Of a DNA stretch of 64,000 nucleotides, positions 1 to 10,085 are shown piece by piece. Where the stretch lies: assembly GCA_029224185.1 (NCBI GenBank), contig CM055193.1:19205559-19269558 (forward strand), written 5' to 3'. The number at the start of each line of letters is the position of its first letter. Position 1 is the stretch's first letter. A program made the translations under genes and the position numbers. The notes under the pieces are model-generated. The model made no database searches. It was not told the origin of the DNA and saw only the letters and a list, made by a program, of their open reading frames with translations. Origin of the DNA: Karalla daura (taxonomy: Eukaryota > Chordata > Actinopteri > Chaetodontiformes > Leiognathidae).

Positions 1-150
1 AAAATAAAGAGAAGAAATAACCATCAGAGGACTTCCATCAATGGAGAAAATCAATGACCGGACATGAAAGGAATCAAAACAAATAGCTTCAAGCAGGCAA
101 AACACACAGAACCCACCGGGTACATCGAGAGAGGTGTCACCAGCTATTAC

Positions 151-699
151 CTGAGAGAAGACGACGAAGAGCACGTCATCGTCCTCGGACAGGCCGAGCG
201 CCTGGGCCAGCCGCCGGCCCGGCTTCTGCTTGTAGGCGGCCTGGACCAGCCGGTACTCCACGCCGTCCTTGGTGCAGCCCAGGGGGAACTCCACGTACGA
301 GTAGAACTCGGTGTCGTTGGAGCACATGCGCACGATCTTGGAGGTGAAGAACTTCTCGCCGCCGGCGTCCATCTGCGTCAGCTGCGTGTCCAGCTGCAGC
401 GTCAGGAAGTAGACGTAGGTGCGGCTGGAGAAGCCATACACGTAGTAGATGTCGAAGGCGGGGTAGAGGGACAGCGTGTCCGACGGGATCTTGATCTGCG
501 AGGACACGAACTCGTCCTGGTAGACCAGCGAGAACATGTTGACGCTCTCCTCGTCCGCCACCAGCTTCCTGCTGGACAGCGTGGGGAAGTACTCGGACTT
601 GCCGTCGATGGCGGCGCCGATGAACAGGCGGCTGCCGCCCTTCTGCGGCTTCTTCCTCTTGGGGTCGGCCCGTCCAGTCGTCCTCGCCCACGACCACGC
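151..699 (-). CDS. plxna3: plxna3 coding exon 3 (Sema domain, apparent frame break)
   Basis: The exon is 549 bp, with acceptor CCCCAG at 700 and donor GTAATA after 151. The first codons after the splice (VVVGEDD) fit the incoming phase, but the long Sema block that follows (FIGAAIDGKSEYFPT to LFVVFSQ) is in the next frame. Removing one base in the stretch 670-690 would join them and also give a codon-boundary end at 151. The acceptor is preceded by a 32-base C run on the minus strand. Confidence 0.85.
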
Positions 700-710
700 C
701 TGGGGAGCAG

Positions 711-746
<36 letters not shown>

Positions 747-1683
747 CAGGACACGGTTTGGTGGTTGCGTGTCTTCAGGTGAGCCGACAGGCCCCATCAG
801 GGGCCACATCCTCACGTGCTTTTGGCTTTTAAAGCTGGCCGCGGCTCGCTGTCAGACCTGGAGCAAACTGGGTCAGTTCAAAGTCACATCTCAGGGACTG
901 GCCCAGGGGTCTGAGTCTGGAGTCTGGAGGAGTCCAAAGACAACCTTGACCCCTGGGCAACAAAATCTAGTCAGCTGTCTGCGCCAGATTGCGAGAAGCA
1001 GAATCTGACGTTGGTACAGGCGTGCATCCAAACATCCATCCTGCTGTTCTTCCACCATCTCCGTCCTGCTACCTGACTGTGCCCTGGCTCCGACCTGACG
1101 CCGCCTCCGCCTTCTCCTTTAAGACCTTAACAAAATGTGAGATCGTGTGTGTCTGGTCCTGTTCACGGCCCGCGGACCGGCATGCAGAAGATAAACCACT
1201 GAGCTCACACACAGTCAGGCTTCATAAACAACCGTGTCTGAGCACTCCTCTCGCGCTGGACCTGTCTGGTGCCTCTGACGCTGCACATGGGCCCGTGCAG
1301 CCTCCCGGACGGCACAGTCCCGCCGGCCTGTCGCCTTCCCCCCGAGCGGAACGTAAACACAGCGATTCCTCCCGTTCTCCAGCGGCAGAAAGGTCGAACG
1401 CGCTGAAACCAGGAGAAGGTCTCGGGGACGCAGGCGAGAGTGGGTTGGTAGCCGCCCCCCCCGGGCCTCGTCCTACTGCGGAGTCGCAGTGGGACGAGGC
1501 CCGGAGGCCGCTCTCAGGTCGAGGCCCGGGGCGCCTCCACGGAAAGCGGGGCCGCCAATCACCCGACGCCTCGTCTCCGCTCGCCTCTCCTCCTTCGACT
1601 CAAAGCCGGAGCGACGACGGCTGATTCCTGACAAAAAGCCGGCAGAGCCCGCTTGATCGACAGCGTCAGGTTGAGAGGCTTCG

Positions 1684-1719
<36 letters not shown>

Positions 1720-3188
1720 GCGGGGGGGGGGGGGGCACCCCAGCGCTTTGATTCACCCGCTTCCCAGCCGGCTCCAGTCTGACTCCACGTCAGCACAAAA
1801 TCTGCTGAATTCATTCCTCGTCGAGTGAAGGCTTGCGGCGGGGCGGACTGCATGAATTTCCCCCGAATTTACATTCGATTTTCAGCCAAAGATGACACTG
1901 ACGCGGAGCAAAAGCTGAGTCACTCTTCAGCCCCGACACCGGACGCGGCGTGATCGCTGCTCTGCGTTGTGTTAGCAAACAACAAGTGATACTTGTGGCG
2001 TTGTGTTCAGCGCACAGGCTAGGTCGGAGGGAAACAGCCGCAGCCTGACGTGAAACCGGACCGACGCTGCGCTGCCCGCACAATCGCCAGAGCTCCGTCC
2101 ATTAGTGACATGGACAGCCGCCCTGCAGCGTCTCCACTGGCTGCCTGTCAAAGCCCACATTATGGACGCGATCCCGCTCTTCGCTCTCGAGCCAATCGAC
2201 CAATTTCTCCGCACCCTCGCCTCACCCCTGCCCTCGGGTCTCTAGCTCACCCTCCCGTCCCGCTGGTGTGACCGCTGCGGGGTCGAGGGCCTTCGGCTGC
2301 TCAGCCCAGACCTCTGGCGAGACCTCAGAAACCCAGAGACCACCTTGAAATCACAAATCAACACTCCCTTCTCCAGACAGCCACATACACTCTCATCGGT
2401 CTCTTCTACTTCCACCCTGACTTAGGTGCTTTATTCTGCTCTTGCATGTAATTTCGCATGCCGACCTTGAGAATCATGAAAGGCTCCTATGAATAGCATG
2501 TACTATCATTATAATTACTCGTGGATAGCAGCAAGTACTTACGGAGGTTTCTGCCCCCCCCCCGGCTTACCTGCCATCCCATCAGCCTCTCTGGCCCCAG
2601 ACAGGTAGTGCTCTTTGCGATGGTGCGGCTCCCCCAGCTTGAACAGGTCCTCCAGCCTGAGGAACTGGCACACGCCCTGCCAGATGGAGCCGCACGCCAC
2701 CAGCCTGTTCCCCGTGTAGTCCACCAGCAGGAGCTTGTTCACGTTGTCCGACGACTCCTGTCTGAAAGGCGAGACGGGTTCAGGGGTGAGTGCATGCAGA
2801 CGCGGGTGCAGACGGGCGTGTGTTCAGACACAGGTGAGGTGCAGGAGTACCGGTGGGCGCAGGCCCTGACGCTGGGCGGGGGGTAGCACTTGGCGTTGTC
2901 CTCCACAGGTCCGGTCATGTGACTCCTCAGCTCGGTGAGGTTGGCCGACAGCTTCAGCACCCGGTTGACGGCGCCCACGAACACCTCGCCCGTCCGCCGG
3001 TGGACGGTCAGGTGGGTGAGGGAGGTGTCGAATGCCCGGTACACCGTCCTGCCTGCCGCCACGGCCGCAGGGGGGGGAGGAGCGGCCGGGGCGGAGAGGA
3101 GCGGGCGGGTGAGGAGGAGGAGGAGGAGGGAGGAGAGGAGGAGGAGGAAGGGGGCGACGAGGGGCGAGGAAGTGGAGGAGGAGGACAT
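151..3188 (-). CDS. plxna3: plexin A3, 5' coding exons (gene continues beyond left edge)
   Basis: Plexin A3 is a single-pass receptor for class 3 semaphorins, acting with neuropilins in axon and vessel guidance. Coding exons on the minus strand are 3188-2851, 2761-2571 and 699-151, all with GT/AG borders and compatible phases. Exon 1 opens with a Ser/Leu-rich signal peptide (about residues 1-32) and then the start of the Sema domain, including TGPVEDNAKCYPPPSVRACAH. Exon 2 carries VACGSIWQGVCQFLRLEDLF and KLGEPHHRKEHYLSG. Exon 3 carries DGKSEYFPTLSSRKL, YQDEFVSSQIKIPSDTLS and GVEYRLVQAAY. The VRACAH and SIWQG forms fit PLXNA3 better than PLXNA1, as I remember those proteins. The start is the first ATG (context gccATGt), directly ahead of the signal peptide. 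Exon 3 shows an apparent one-base frame break near 670-690, described in the findings. The rest of the Sema, PSI, IPT, transmembrane and GAP regions lies off the window. Confidence 0.9.
714..745. repeat. poly-G/poly-C run (32 bases) at plxna3 exon 3 acceptor
   Basis: There are 32 consecutive G on the plus strand. On the minus strand it is a C run ending 14 bases before the acceptor AG, so it serves as the polypyrimidine tract. Confidence 0.95.
2098..2440 (+). mobile_element. decayed non-LTR retrotransposon (LINE) 3' fragment, Rex/Babar-like
   Basis: Plus-strand translation gives SLHWLPVKAHIMDA, which resembles the HWLPV block just after the reverse transcriptase core of fish Rex1/Babar-type LINEs. 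Shortly after comes LWRDLRNPETTLKSQINTPF, resembling the LW..LP..(R)...FKS.LKTHLF tail of the same elements. Several frame changes and stops separate the pieces. Recognition is by memory of the family pattern, so the class is tentative. Confidence 0.5.
2571..2761 (-). CDS. plxna3: plxna3 coding exon 2 (Sema domain)
   Basis: The exon is 191 bp, with acceptor TTTCAG before 2761 and donor GTAAGC after 2571. It completes an Arg codon from exon 1 and encodes QESSDNVNKLLLVDYTG and onward to the GMAG that ends phase 1. The downstream intron begins with a run of C on the minus strand. Confidence 0.9.
2851..3188 (-). CDS. plxna3: plxna3 coding exon 1 (signal peptide, start of Sema domain)
   Basis: The exon is 338 bp from ATG (3188-3186) to a GTACTC donor at 2850, giving 112 codons plus two bases. 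The signal peptide is written in CTC/TCC-rich repeats, so the plus strand is a long purine run. The Sema sequence begins near residue 48 with RTVYRAFDTSLTHLTVHRR. Confidence 0.9.
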
Positions 3189-3282
3189 GGCGGACAGAGG
3201 CAGGAGAGAGAGGAGGGGAGGACAGAGGGATGGAGGAGGAGAGGAGGAGGGGAGGAGGAGGAGGAGGAGGAGAGAGGAGCTG
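3105..3282. repeat. GGA/GAG purine-rich tract over plxna3 start codon
   Basis: The plus strand is nearly pure purine, built of GAGGAGG units. It spans the signal peptide codons (to 3188) and the 5' UTR. On the minus strand there is no AG between about 3281 and 3062. Confidence 0.85.
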
Positions 3283-4051
3283 GCTGCAGGTCCGATGAAG
3301 AGTCAGCTTCAGCGGCTCATGGCTGTGGAGGAGGAGAGGAGAGAGGGACACGTTGTTCAGACGCGGGCACGGACAGTGATGTCAGCATGTCGACTCATTG
3401 ATCAGACCGTCCCGGTGACGTCATCACCAGTCGGGAGCAGTCGGGACAGGTGAGTCGGCAGGCGGCCAGGTGACAGAGGTGGAGCGGCCGATGAGAACTG
3501 GCTGGCTTTCTCGCCGTTCACACAGCTGAAGATAGCGGGAGGCCAAGGTCGCGGCTACGCCCTCGCGCCGCAGAGGCGATTTCCACCATCCGGAGACGCG
3601 TCCCTGAACGCCTCCACGACGAGCCAGTGCAACTCACCCCCACCCCACCCCCCCCCCCAGATGGGGCTATCGATCCGTTTCCGTCTGCCTCCTCGCTGAT
3701 TCTCCCGCAGAGCCTCGGCGGCTCCGGTAACACTCGGCACCGGCGAACTTAAAAATAATCGGTTATTTGAGGTGCGGCGGCGGCGGCCTCGCCTCACCTT
3801 GGCCGACGCGCATGGAAACTGCCTGAAAGGCCGCTGGCGGGGAGCGACGCAAACAAGCAGAGATGAAAAGGTAAAAAAGAAGAAACGTCAACACAGTGCA
3901 GTGAGTGAAGGAACCTTCATTAGCACTGTATATATATATATATATCTCTATAAATATACATCTCCTTTAATTAGACCGTGCTGTGCGCATACTGTGCTTA
4001 GGGACTGTGCCTGTCGTTTGTTGAACTATCAAATGTGATTCCCAGACAAAG

Positions 4052-4225
4052 GATGAGACTGGTCTCGGAGATGAGACTGGTTTCAGAGATGAGACTGGTC
4101 TCGGAGATGAGACTGGTCTCGGAGATGAGACTGGTCTCGGAGATGAGACTGGTCTCGGAGATGAGACTGGTTTCAGAGATGAGACTGGTCTCGGAGATGA
4201 GACTGGTCTCAGAGATGAGACTGGT
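4052..4225. repeat. 18-bp minisatellite with palindromic unit, 9.7 copies
   Basis: The unit is GATGAGACTGGTCTCGGA with variants in which CTCGGA becomes TTCAGA or CTCAGA. Each unit holds the palindrome GAGACTGGTCTC. Because 18 is a multiple of 3, both strands stay open across the array; the resulting short ORFs are artefacts. Confidence 0.95.
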
Positions 4226-5368
4226 CAGACGTATCTGACCCGGTGTCTGGTTACAGGAAGCAAGCCCCCCCACCCCCACCCCCGAAACCCACTGTGAACG
4301 AATTCTCACAGTACTCGCCAAGGGGAAGAAGGGTCAGAGGTCACGCTGTGACCGGTAGGCCCTTCATTTATTTTGTAACCGGGATACGCAAGTTTGCATA
4401 TATATATATATATATATATAGCCTCTTTCTTCTTCGACTCGTTTGTGTTTCCACGAGGTTGCGTTCTCAGGCCGGGTCGTTTCAGTGAGCTGCGCCTCTA
4501 CTCTGCTCCATCTCAGACAGGCCACATTGTAGGAAAGACCTATTCAGGTCATTTGGCTGCTTCTATAACTGCTTCAATAATCAGTTAGTCAACTGAAGCA
4601 TTCAAAGCATTTGTTTACTATCCATACAGGTGCAATTATCGATTAAAATCCTAAACATAAGAGTAAGAAAAGAATCATCAGAATGAGATACCGCTGCTTC
4701 ATATTTTGCTGGTATGCACACAGACACACATACACACAAATGTTGTTTGTTGTCCCATTTGGTGGGTGATCATCTCTTGAAACCTCCAAGAGGAGTGCAA
4801 GGGGTTAATGACATTCACGAAAAAACAAAATCAACATAATGACGAGAAACTCGATCCTAAACGCTCACTTGTGCCTTTCAAATGGCACACTTACTAACCA
4901 GGAGAAATCTGTGGCACTACATGTTCAGGGGAGGACCCCATTCACTCTCACACCTTTGTGGACTGTGGGAGGGGGGGCAAAACGCTCGGAGGGTCACATC
5001 AAGCTCAAACTCCCGGCTGAGGAGGTGACGAAGAGGAGTGCGGCGATGATGGCGATGACGACGCTGAGAGCGGAGCGTTCTGATTGGACGGAAGTTTTTT
5101 ACTCTAGCGGGCGGAGAGAGGTTCAGTAAGCCGAATTGAACAATTAACCCTGTGACACACACACACACTGACTGTCACACACACACACACACACACATAC
5201 ACACACACACACCGGCAGGAATGCACGCACACCGGCACGCTGACACACACACTCAAGAACACAAAGAGGCAGTGAAAGATCAGCGCATTAGTTAATTAGC
5301 CCGCTGAGCTGAGGGGGAGACCAGAGAGAGAGTGTGAGAGAGAGAGAGAGAGGTCGACAGATGGACCA

Positions 5369-5399
<31 letters not shown>

Positions 5400-5502
5400 C
5401 AGACAACAGACAGCTGGGCAGACAGAGAACACAGATAGAGTTTCTTTGACTGGACTATGGTTTCACTGGTCCATCCATCACCCCGAGGTGTGTGTCAGAG
5501 TG

Positions 5503-5546
<44 letters not shown>

Positions 5547-5652
5547 AGTGTGAACAGTGCGGACCGAGCCAATGCTTAACTTCAAAGACGCTGCTGCCAG
5601 TTCAGGTGTGGCTCCACATCAGGTCATTCATTCATGCATTCATTCATTCATG

Positions 5653-5975
5653 ATGGTGCCTGCTTTGCATCATAATGTCCCCAGCTCACAGAGGGTGAAG
5701 GTAAGGAATACACCCCGGACAGGTCACCATTGTGTGTGTGTGTGTGTGTGTGTGTCCACACCTCAGGGCAATTTAGAGTCTCAAATTTAAAGAAAGGTTT
5801 TAGGACTGTGGGACCGTTTAAGGCGGGGATATCCAGAGAAAGCCCACACAGTCACAGGGAGGACATACGGGCTCCACACAGAAAGTCCCTCAGTGTGACC
5901 GGGGAGGGGGGGGGGGTCCGACCCCGGCCCATCCTGCTCTGAGGCGACAAGGCTAATCGCTGAGCCGCCGTTCCG
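5653..5975 (-). repeat. dispersed tRNA-like teleost repeat, copy 1
   Basis: Plus-strand order is GATGGTGCCTGC, ACACCCCGGACAGGTCACCA, a TG run, GGGCAATTTAGAGTC, GGACTGTGGGA, GGCTCCACACAGAAAG, then a degenerate reverse complement of a tRNA-like head ending TGAGCCGCCG. The same block order recurs at 9.8, 27.9 and 54.8 kb. In the minus orientation the head resembles a gene-like GTTAGC...GGTTCGA promoter. Confidence 0.65.
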
Positions 5976-8523
5976 CTGACTCCTAATCGACTGCTGCTGG
6001 TGACAGCCACTCCAGCAAACAGGAGATTGTGAGGAGGTGAAGGAATGAGAGGATGGAGTGACTGGTGGCTGGATGCTCGTTCGTCCTGCACCCGGTCGCA
6101 GACTGACCCGGGGCCAGGACGCTTTCCACCGTCAGGCCGTCCGATCAGTATCATTATGGTCACGGTTTCGGAGAGGCGCTCGCCGTTCTTTCTTCCCAGC
6201 GCCATCGCGTGCGTCCTACCCCCCCCCCCCGCCCCGGCCCTGTGACCCCCTCCTCATTCGCCATCCCTGTGACGAAGGCTCCGCTCAGATCGCAGGCTCC
6301 AGCCCGCACGCCATGGAGACGCCACCGGGGGGGGCGGGGGGGGTGGCGGGGGCTGACAGCCCGGCGCACATCCGAAGCACGCTGACGGGAGACGCACGAG
6401 GCAACAACCCCAGCTTTGTCTGTGTGTGCGTGCGGGCGCGTGTGTGTCTAACAGTCCGACTGCAAGTGGAGACCGCAGGGCCTCGAGAGCACGCTCGGCA
6501 CCAGCCGCCCCCGGCCTGTTGGGCTCATTTCATTAGCGCGAGACGCCGTCGATCACATGACTGGATGCAGAGCAGGACACCTCAAGGCGGCGGCCATGTT
6601 GGCTCCGAGCCCCAGACGTCTTTGGCCCTCGCTCGGCCGCTTCACTTGGCTTTGAGGTTTCATTGTCGGAGTTTATGTATTGCTAGGATGATTTCCCACC
6701 CGAGAGGAGACGTTCTCATTTTCACCAGCCTGTGGGAACGGAGGCCGAGGAGCGATCAGCTGACGTTTCAGGTGCGGGCCAGACACAGAGGGCCATTCAT
6801 CCGCCGCTGACCCCTGACCCCTGCGTGTAGCAGCAGGGCGTCACGCCGCATCCAACGCTACTGACAGCCGCGCTCAATCCCGATCGGTCACATCGGCCCG
6901 GGAGGGATGAATGATGTGCGTTTCTGCGGGGCCCCCGAGGGAGCGCGTGGAAGGCCGGGCAACATGCAGAAGCCGAGGGACGCGACCTTCAGCCCCCGGC
7001 ACGGCTGCCAGGCCCCGGGACGCTCCCGCTCCCCGCCGCCGCAGCGCTCCGGAGACGGCGCAGCGAGAGGGGCACATGAACACACGGCTGCTGACGTCAT
7101 GAGGAAGAGGAGCGGGGGCGGGGGGGGGTGATTAGGGAGAAGCTGGAGGAGCTCGGATTGCATAAATCATTCAGCCAGCACGGGATCCATAAACCTTTCA
7201 AAATAAAGGCGCTCGGCGTGTTGGGTCATGCTGTGCGTTGTGATTGGCTATCGGCATGTCGGGAGGGAGGCCACGCCCACCAAGTCGGGCCCAGCTGGTC
7301 CCGGACACGCTTTTCCCAGGCTTTGATGGATGTTTTTCCTTACTGGGTTCTGATCGATCAATCAGCCTCCTCAGACCTGGTCGCCAGCGGGCCTGGTGGC
7401 GGCGTGGCGGCTGCTCGCCCCCCCCGGCTGGTCTCGGGTCAGTCATCGATTAAAGCATTCCAGCGGCCCAAGCGGCCGCGCTCCGATTGGCTCTCGGCGG
7501 GAAGAGCGCTCCAGCTCTAATGAATTGAATTAAGGGGAAGAGGGTTAATTGGTAATTTGGCGAGACTAAAAGCAGACGGCGTGTCCTTGGTCAGCGGCTG
7601 AAACCGCAGAGCTGCTTAAAGCAACACGCGTGTCATCCAATCAGCTCGTTCTGTTTGATTTCCTCATGATGCAGTGCGAGGGGGACCGGGGCCGAGAGCC
7701 TGGCTCCGAGTAGCTCTCGGCCTCCCGGTGCGGAGACTCTGCCCGGACCTTTGTTCTCGGCGTGCTGCATTCAGGGGACTGTGGGGCTGCGGGACGGCGG
7801 AGCATCCCTCCTGCGAGGCCTCATCCACGGGGATGAGCCCCCCCCCCCGCCCTCGCTCTCATTAGCGGCCGCTAACGAGCACGGCAGCTTGACCCGAAGC
7901 AATGAGCGAGACAAAGTGATGGATTTCCCACAGCTTCTACGGCCCACAGGAACAAGTGCACACACACGCACACACACTCCACACATCTCCATAGACCTTG
8001 GAAAACAACCGCCTGAAACACAGCTTCAGCTGACAGTCGACTCCTGAACACAGGGCGTAGAAACCAACTCTGAAAGGTTCTCGGAGACCTCAACGTAAAA
8101 CAGAGTTGAAACGCACCTTGGGGGTCACGTGACACAATGGTGGGAGGCCGGCAAACCAAACCAGAGCCCGGTGTGACATTTGATACACCCTCCATCAATG
8201 TTTGGCTGTGCTTTGACATCCAGCATCTTCCTCAAACAGATACACCCCTCCCCTACACACACACACACACGTGCTAGGCTACTGGGAGTCGTCAAAGGAG
8301 GAAGTTCAATGGTGTGAGCGGATTGTTTCCGGCCTGTTGGTCAGCTCACCGTCCGTGTCTGCGTGCATGCGTGTGTGTGTCAGCCCTGATGGGGTGGCAG
8401 GGTTATCGGCTGGTGAGAAATGCAGACAAACCGAAAGAGAGATGGACAGACACGCAGTTGCAGGCTCTCCGTTTGCTGACTCAGCATTTCCTCAGCGGCT
8501 GACTCTATTACTGACTCAGCGTG

Positions 8524-8524
8524 C

Positions 8525-8568
<44 letters not shown>

Positions 8569-8628
8569 ACTTTTGAGTCTAAATGTATACTAATAAATAT
8601 TGATGTGTGTGTTTCTGGACGTGTATGG

Positions 8629-8659
<31 letters not shown>

Positions 8660-8660
8660 A
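8524..8660. repeat. (TG)n microsatellites
   Basis: Two TG runs, about 8526-8566 and 8628-8656, separated by unique sequence within the plxna3 5' intron. Confidence 0.9.
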
Positions 8661-8872
8661 GGAAAGCAGAACAATTAATTTTCAGACACAGGTGGATGTG
8701 CTGCCTAAGTGCACACGCGCAAAAACACACACACATACACACATACACAGCTGCAGGTAACAGGTTGACCTCATTTCTTCTGAATTCAAATGAGGGGTGC
8801 GCACACACGCGATCAATATTCCATAATAAGCAGCAGTGATGGATTACCGATAGAGGGATTTAACTGGAGACA

Positions 8873-8909
<37 letters not shown>

Positions 8910-9290
8910 CGGATGTGTGCCAGAAGGAAGGTGAGGTGCAGGTGGGAAATGTGACCGAGGCGAAGTGTCACCATCACTGGAGCGGGTCGATGGGAATCCA
9001 GTGAGAACCTGTCACCACGTGAAATGAAATCCCTGCCCCGATCTCACCCGGGATCGGTGGGGATCGGCCTCTGGCGGCGGGTTTGTCATGTACCTGTCTA
9101 AAACACGCGAGGCGCGTCTGGCCTTATTTTGAAAGGTTTCCGGTTCCCGCGCGCGCGCCGTCTCGCTCCCCGTGCTTGGAATACGAAGCGCGAGAGATCC
9201 GAGTGTTTTTATGAGAGCTCAAGCGGCTGACCAGTCGTGTTGTTTGGTTCACTGCTCCCTCAACACGTATGAAGAATATAGGGTGAGATG

Positions 9291-9497
<207 letters not shown>

Positions 9498-9754
9498 CTA
9501 CTCTTCATGCTATGAATACAGAGCATCCCAGGGTAGAGCCTTTCCAGGTTTAGACTGAAAACTTCATCGGCTAATTATTCTCCAAAAAAAATTGTTTGTT
9601 TGGTGGACCACTCCTTGAAGACTGTCTAGGAGAGGACCATATGGCGGGCTCATTACTAAAATGAAACTCCACTACACTGTTAAGTAGGTAATTGATGTTG
9701 CATAAATGAAAAGTGGCAAATCAATGCGAGATACCGAATCCCGGAACTGCCTCG

Positions 9755-10085
9755 GCTGATGTGTCACCAGGTGGGAATGCTGGTGCCTATCTCCCGGCCA
9801 GGAGCATGGAAAATCCCTGGACACGTCTCCAATCCGTCCGGGAGATCACACGCAACTCCCTCTCACTCTCACACCTCGGGGCACGCATATCTAACGGACA
9901 TAAACGTACATGCCTCTGCGCCGTGGGAGGAAACCAGAGTATCCGGAGGAGACCCACGCACGCACACAAGGAGAGCACGCAAACCCCGCACAGAGAGGCC
10001 CTCGGCCTGACCCAGGCTCAGACCTGGGACCTTACTGCTGGAAGGCAACAGTGCTTATCGCCGTGTTACCCGAGTGCCCTGAAGA
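9755..10085 (-). repeat. dispersed tRNA-like teleost repeat, copy 2
   Basis: It shares CTGGTGCCTATCTCC, CCTGGACACGTCTCCAATCC, GTGGGAGGAAACCAGAGTA, CGCAAACCCCGCACAGAGAG and GCCTGACCCAGG...GACCT with the other copies. It ends in the decayed tRNA-like head near 10075. It lies in the inferred plxna3 5' intron. Confidence 0.65.

Larger units (their letters stand above)
700..2570 (-). other. plxna3: plxna3 intron 2, with LINE remnant and TG repeat
   Basis: This is the 1.87-kb intron between coding exons 2 and 3. It is GC-rich in its middle part, with a (TG)n run at about 1685-1718 and a decayed LINE 3' fragment at about 2098-2440. No additional exon is recognised. Confidence 0.7.

Noticed and set aside
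176..697. Minus-strand frame MVVGEDDWTGRPQEEE... as the plxna3 exon 3 protein
   Set aside because: Only its first seven residues fit; the conserved Sema sequence is in the neighbouring frame after the frame break.
4052..4225. Regular 18-bp array as a CRISPR array
   Set aside because: No unique spacers, unit too short, eukaryotic context; it is a minisatellite.
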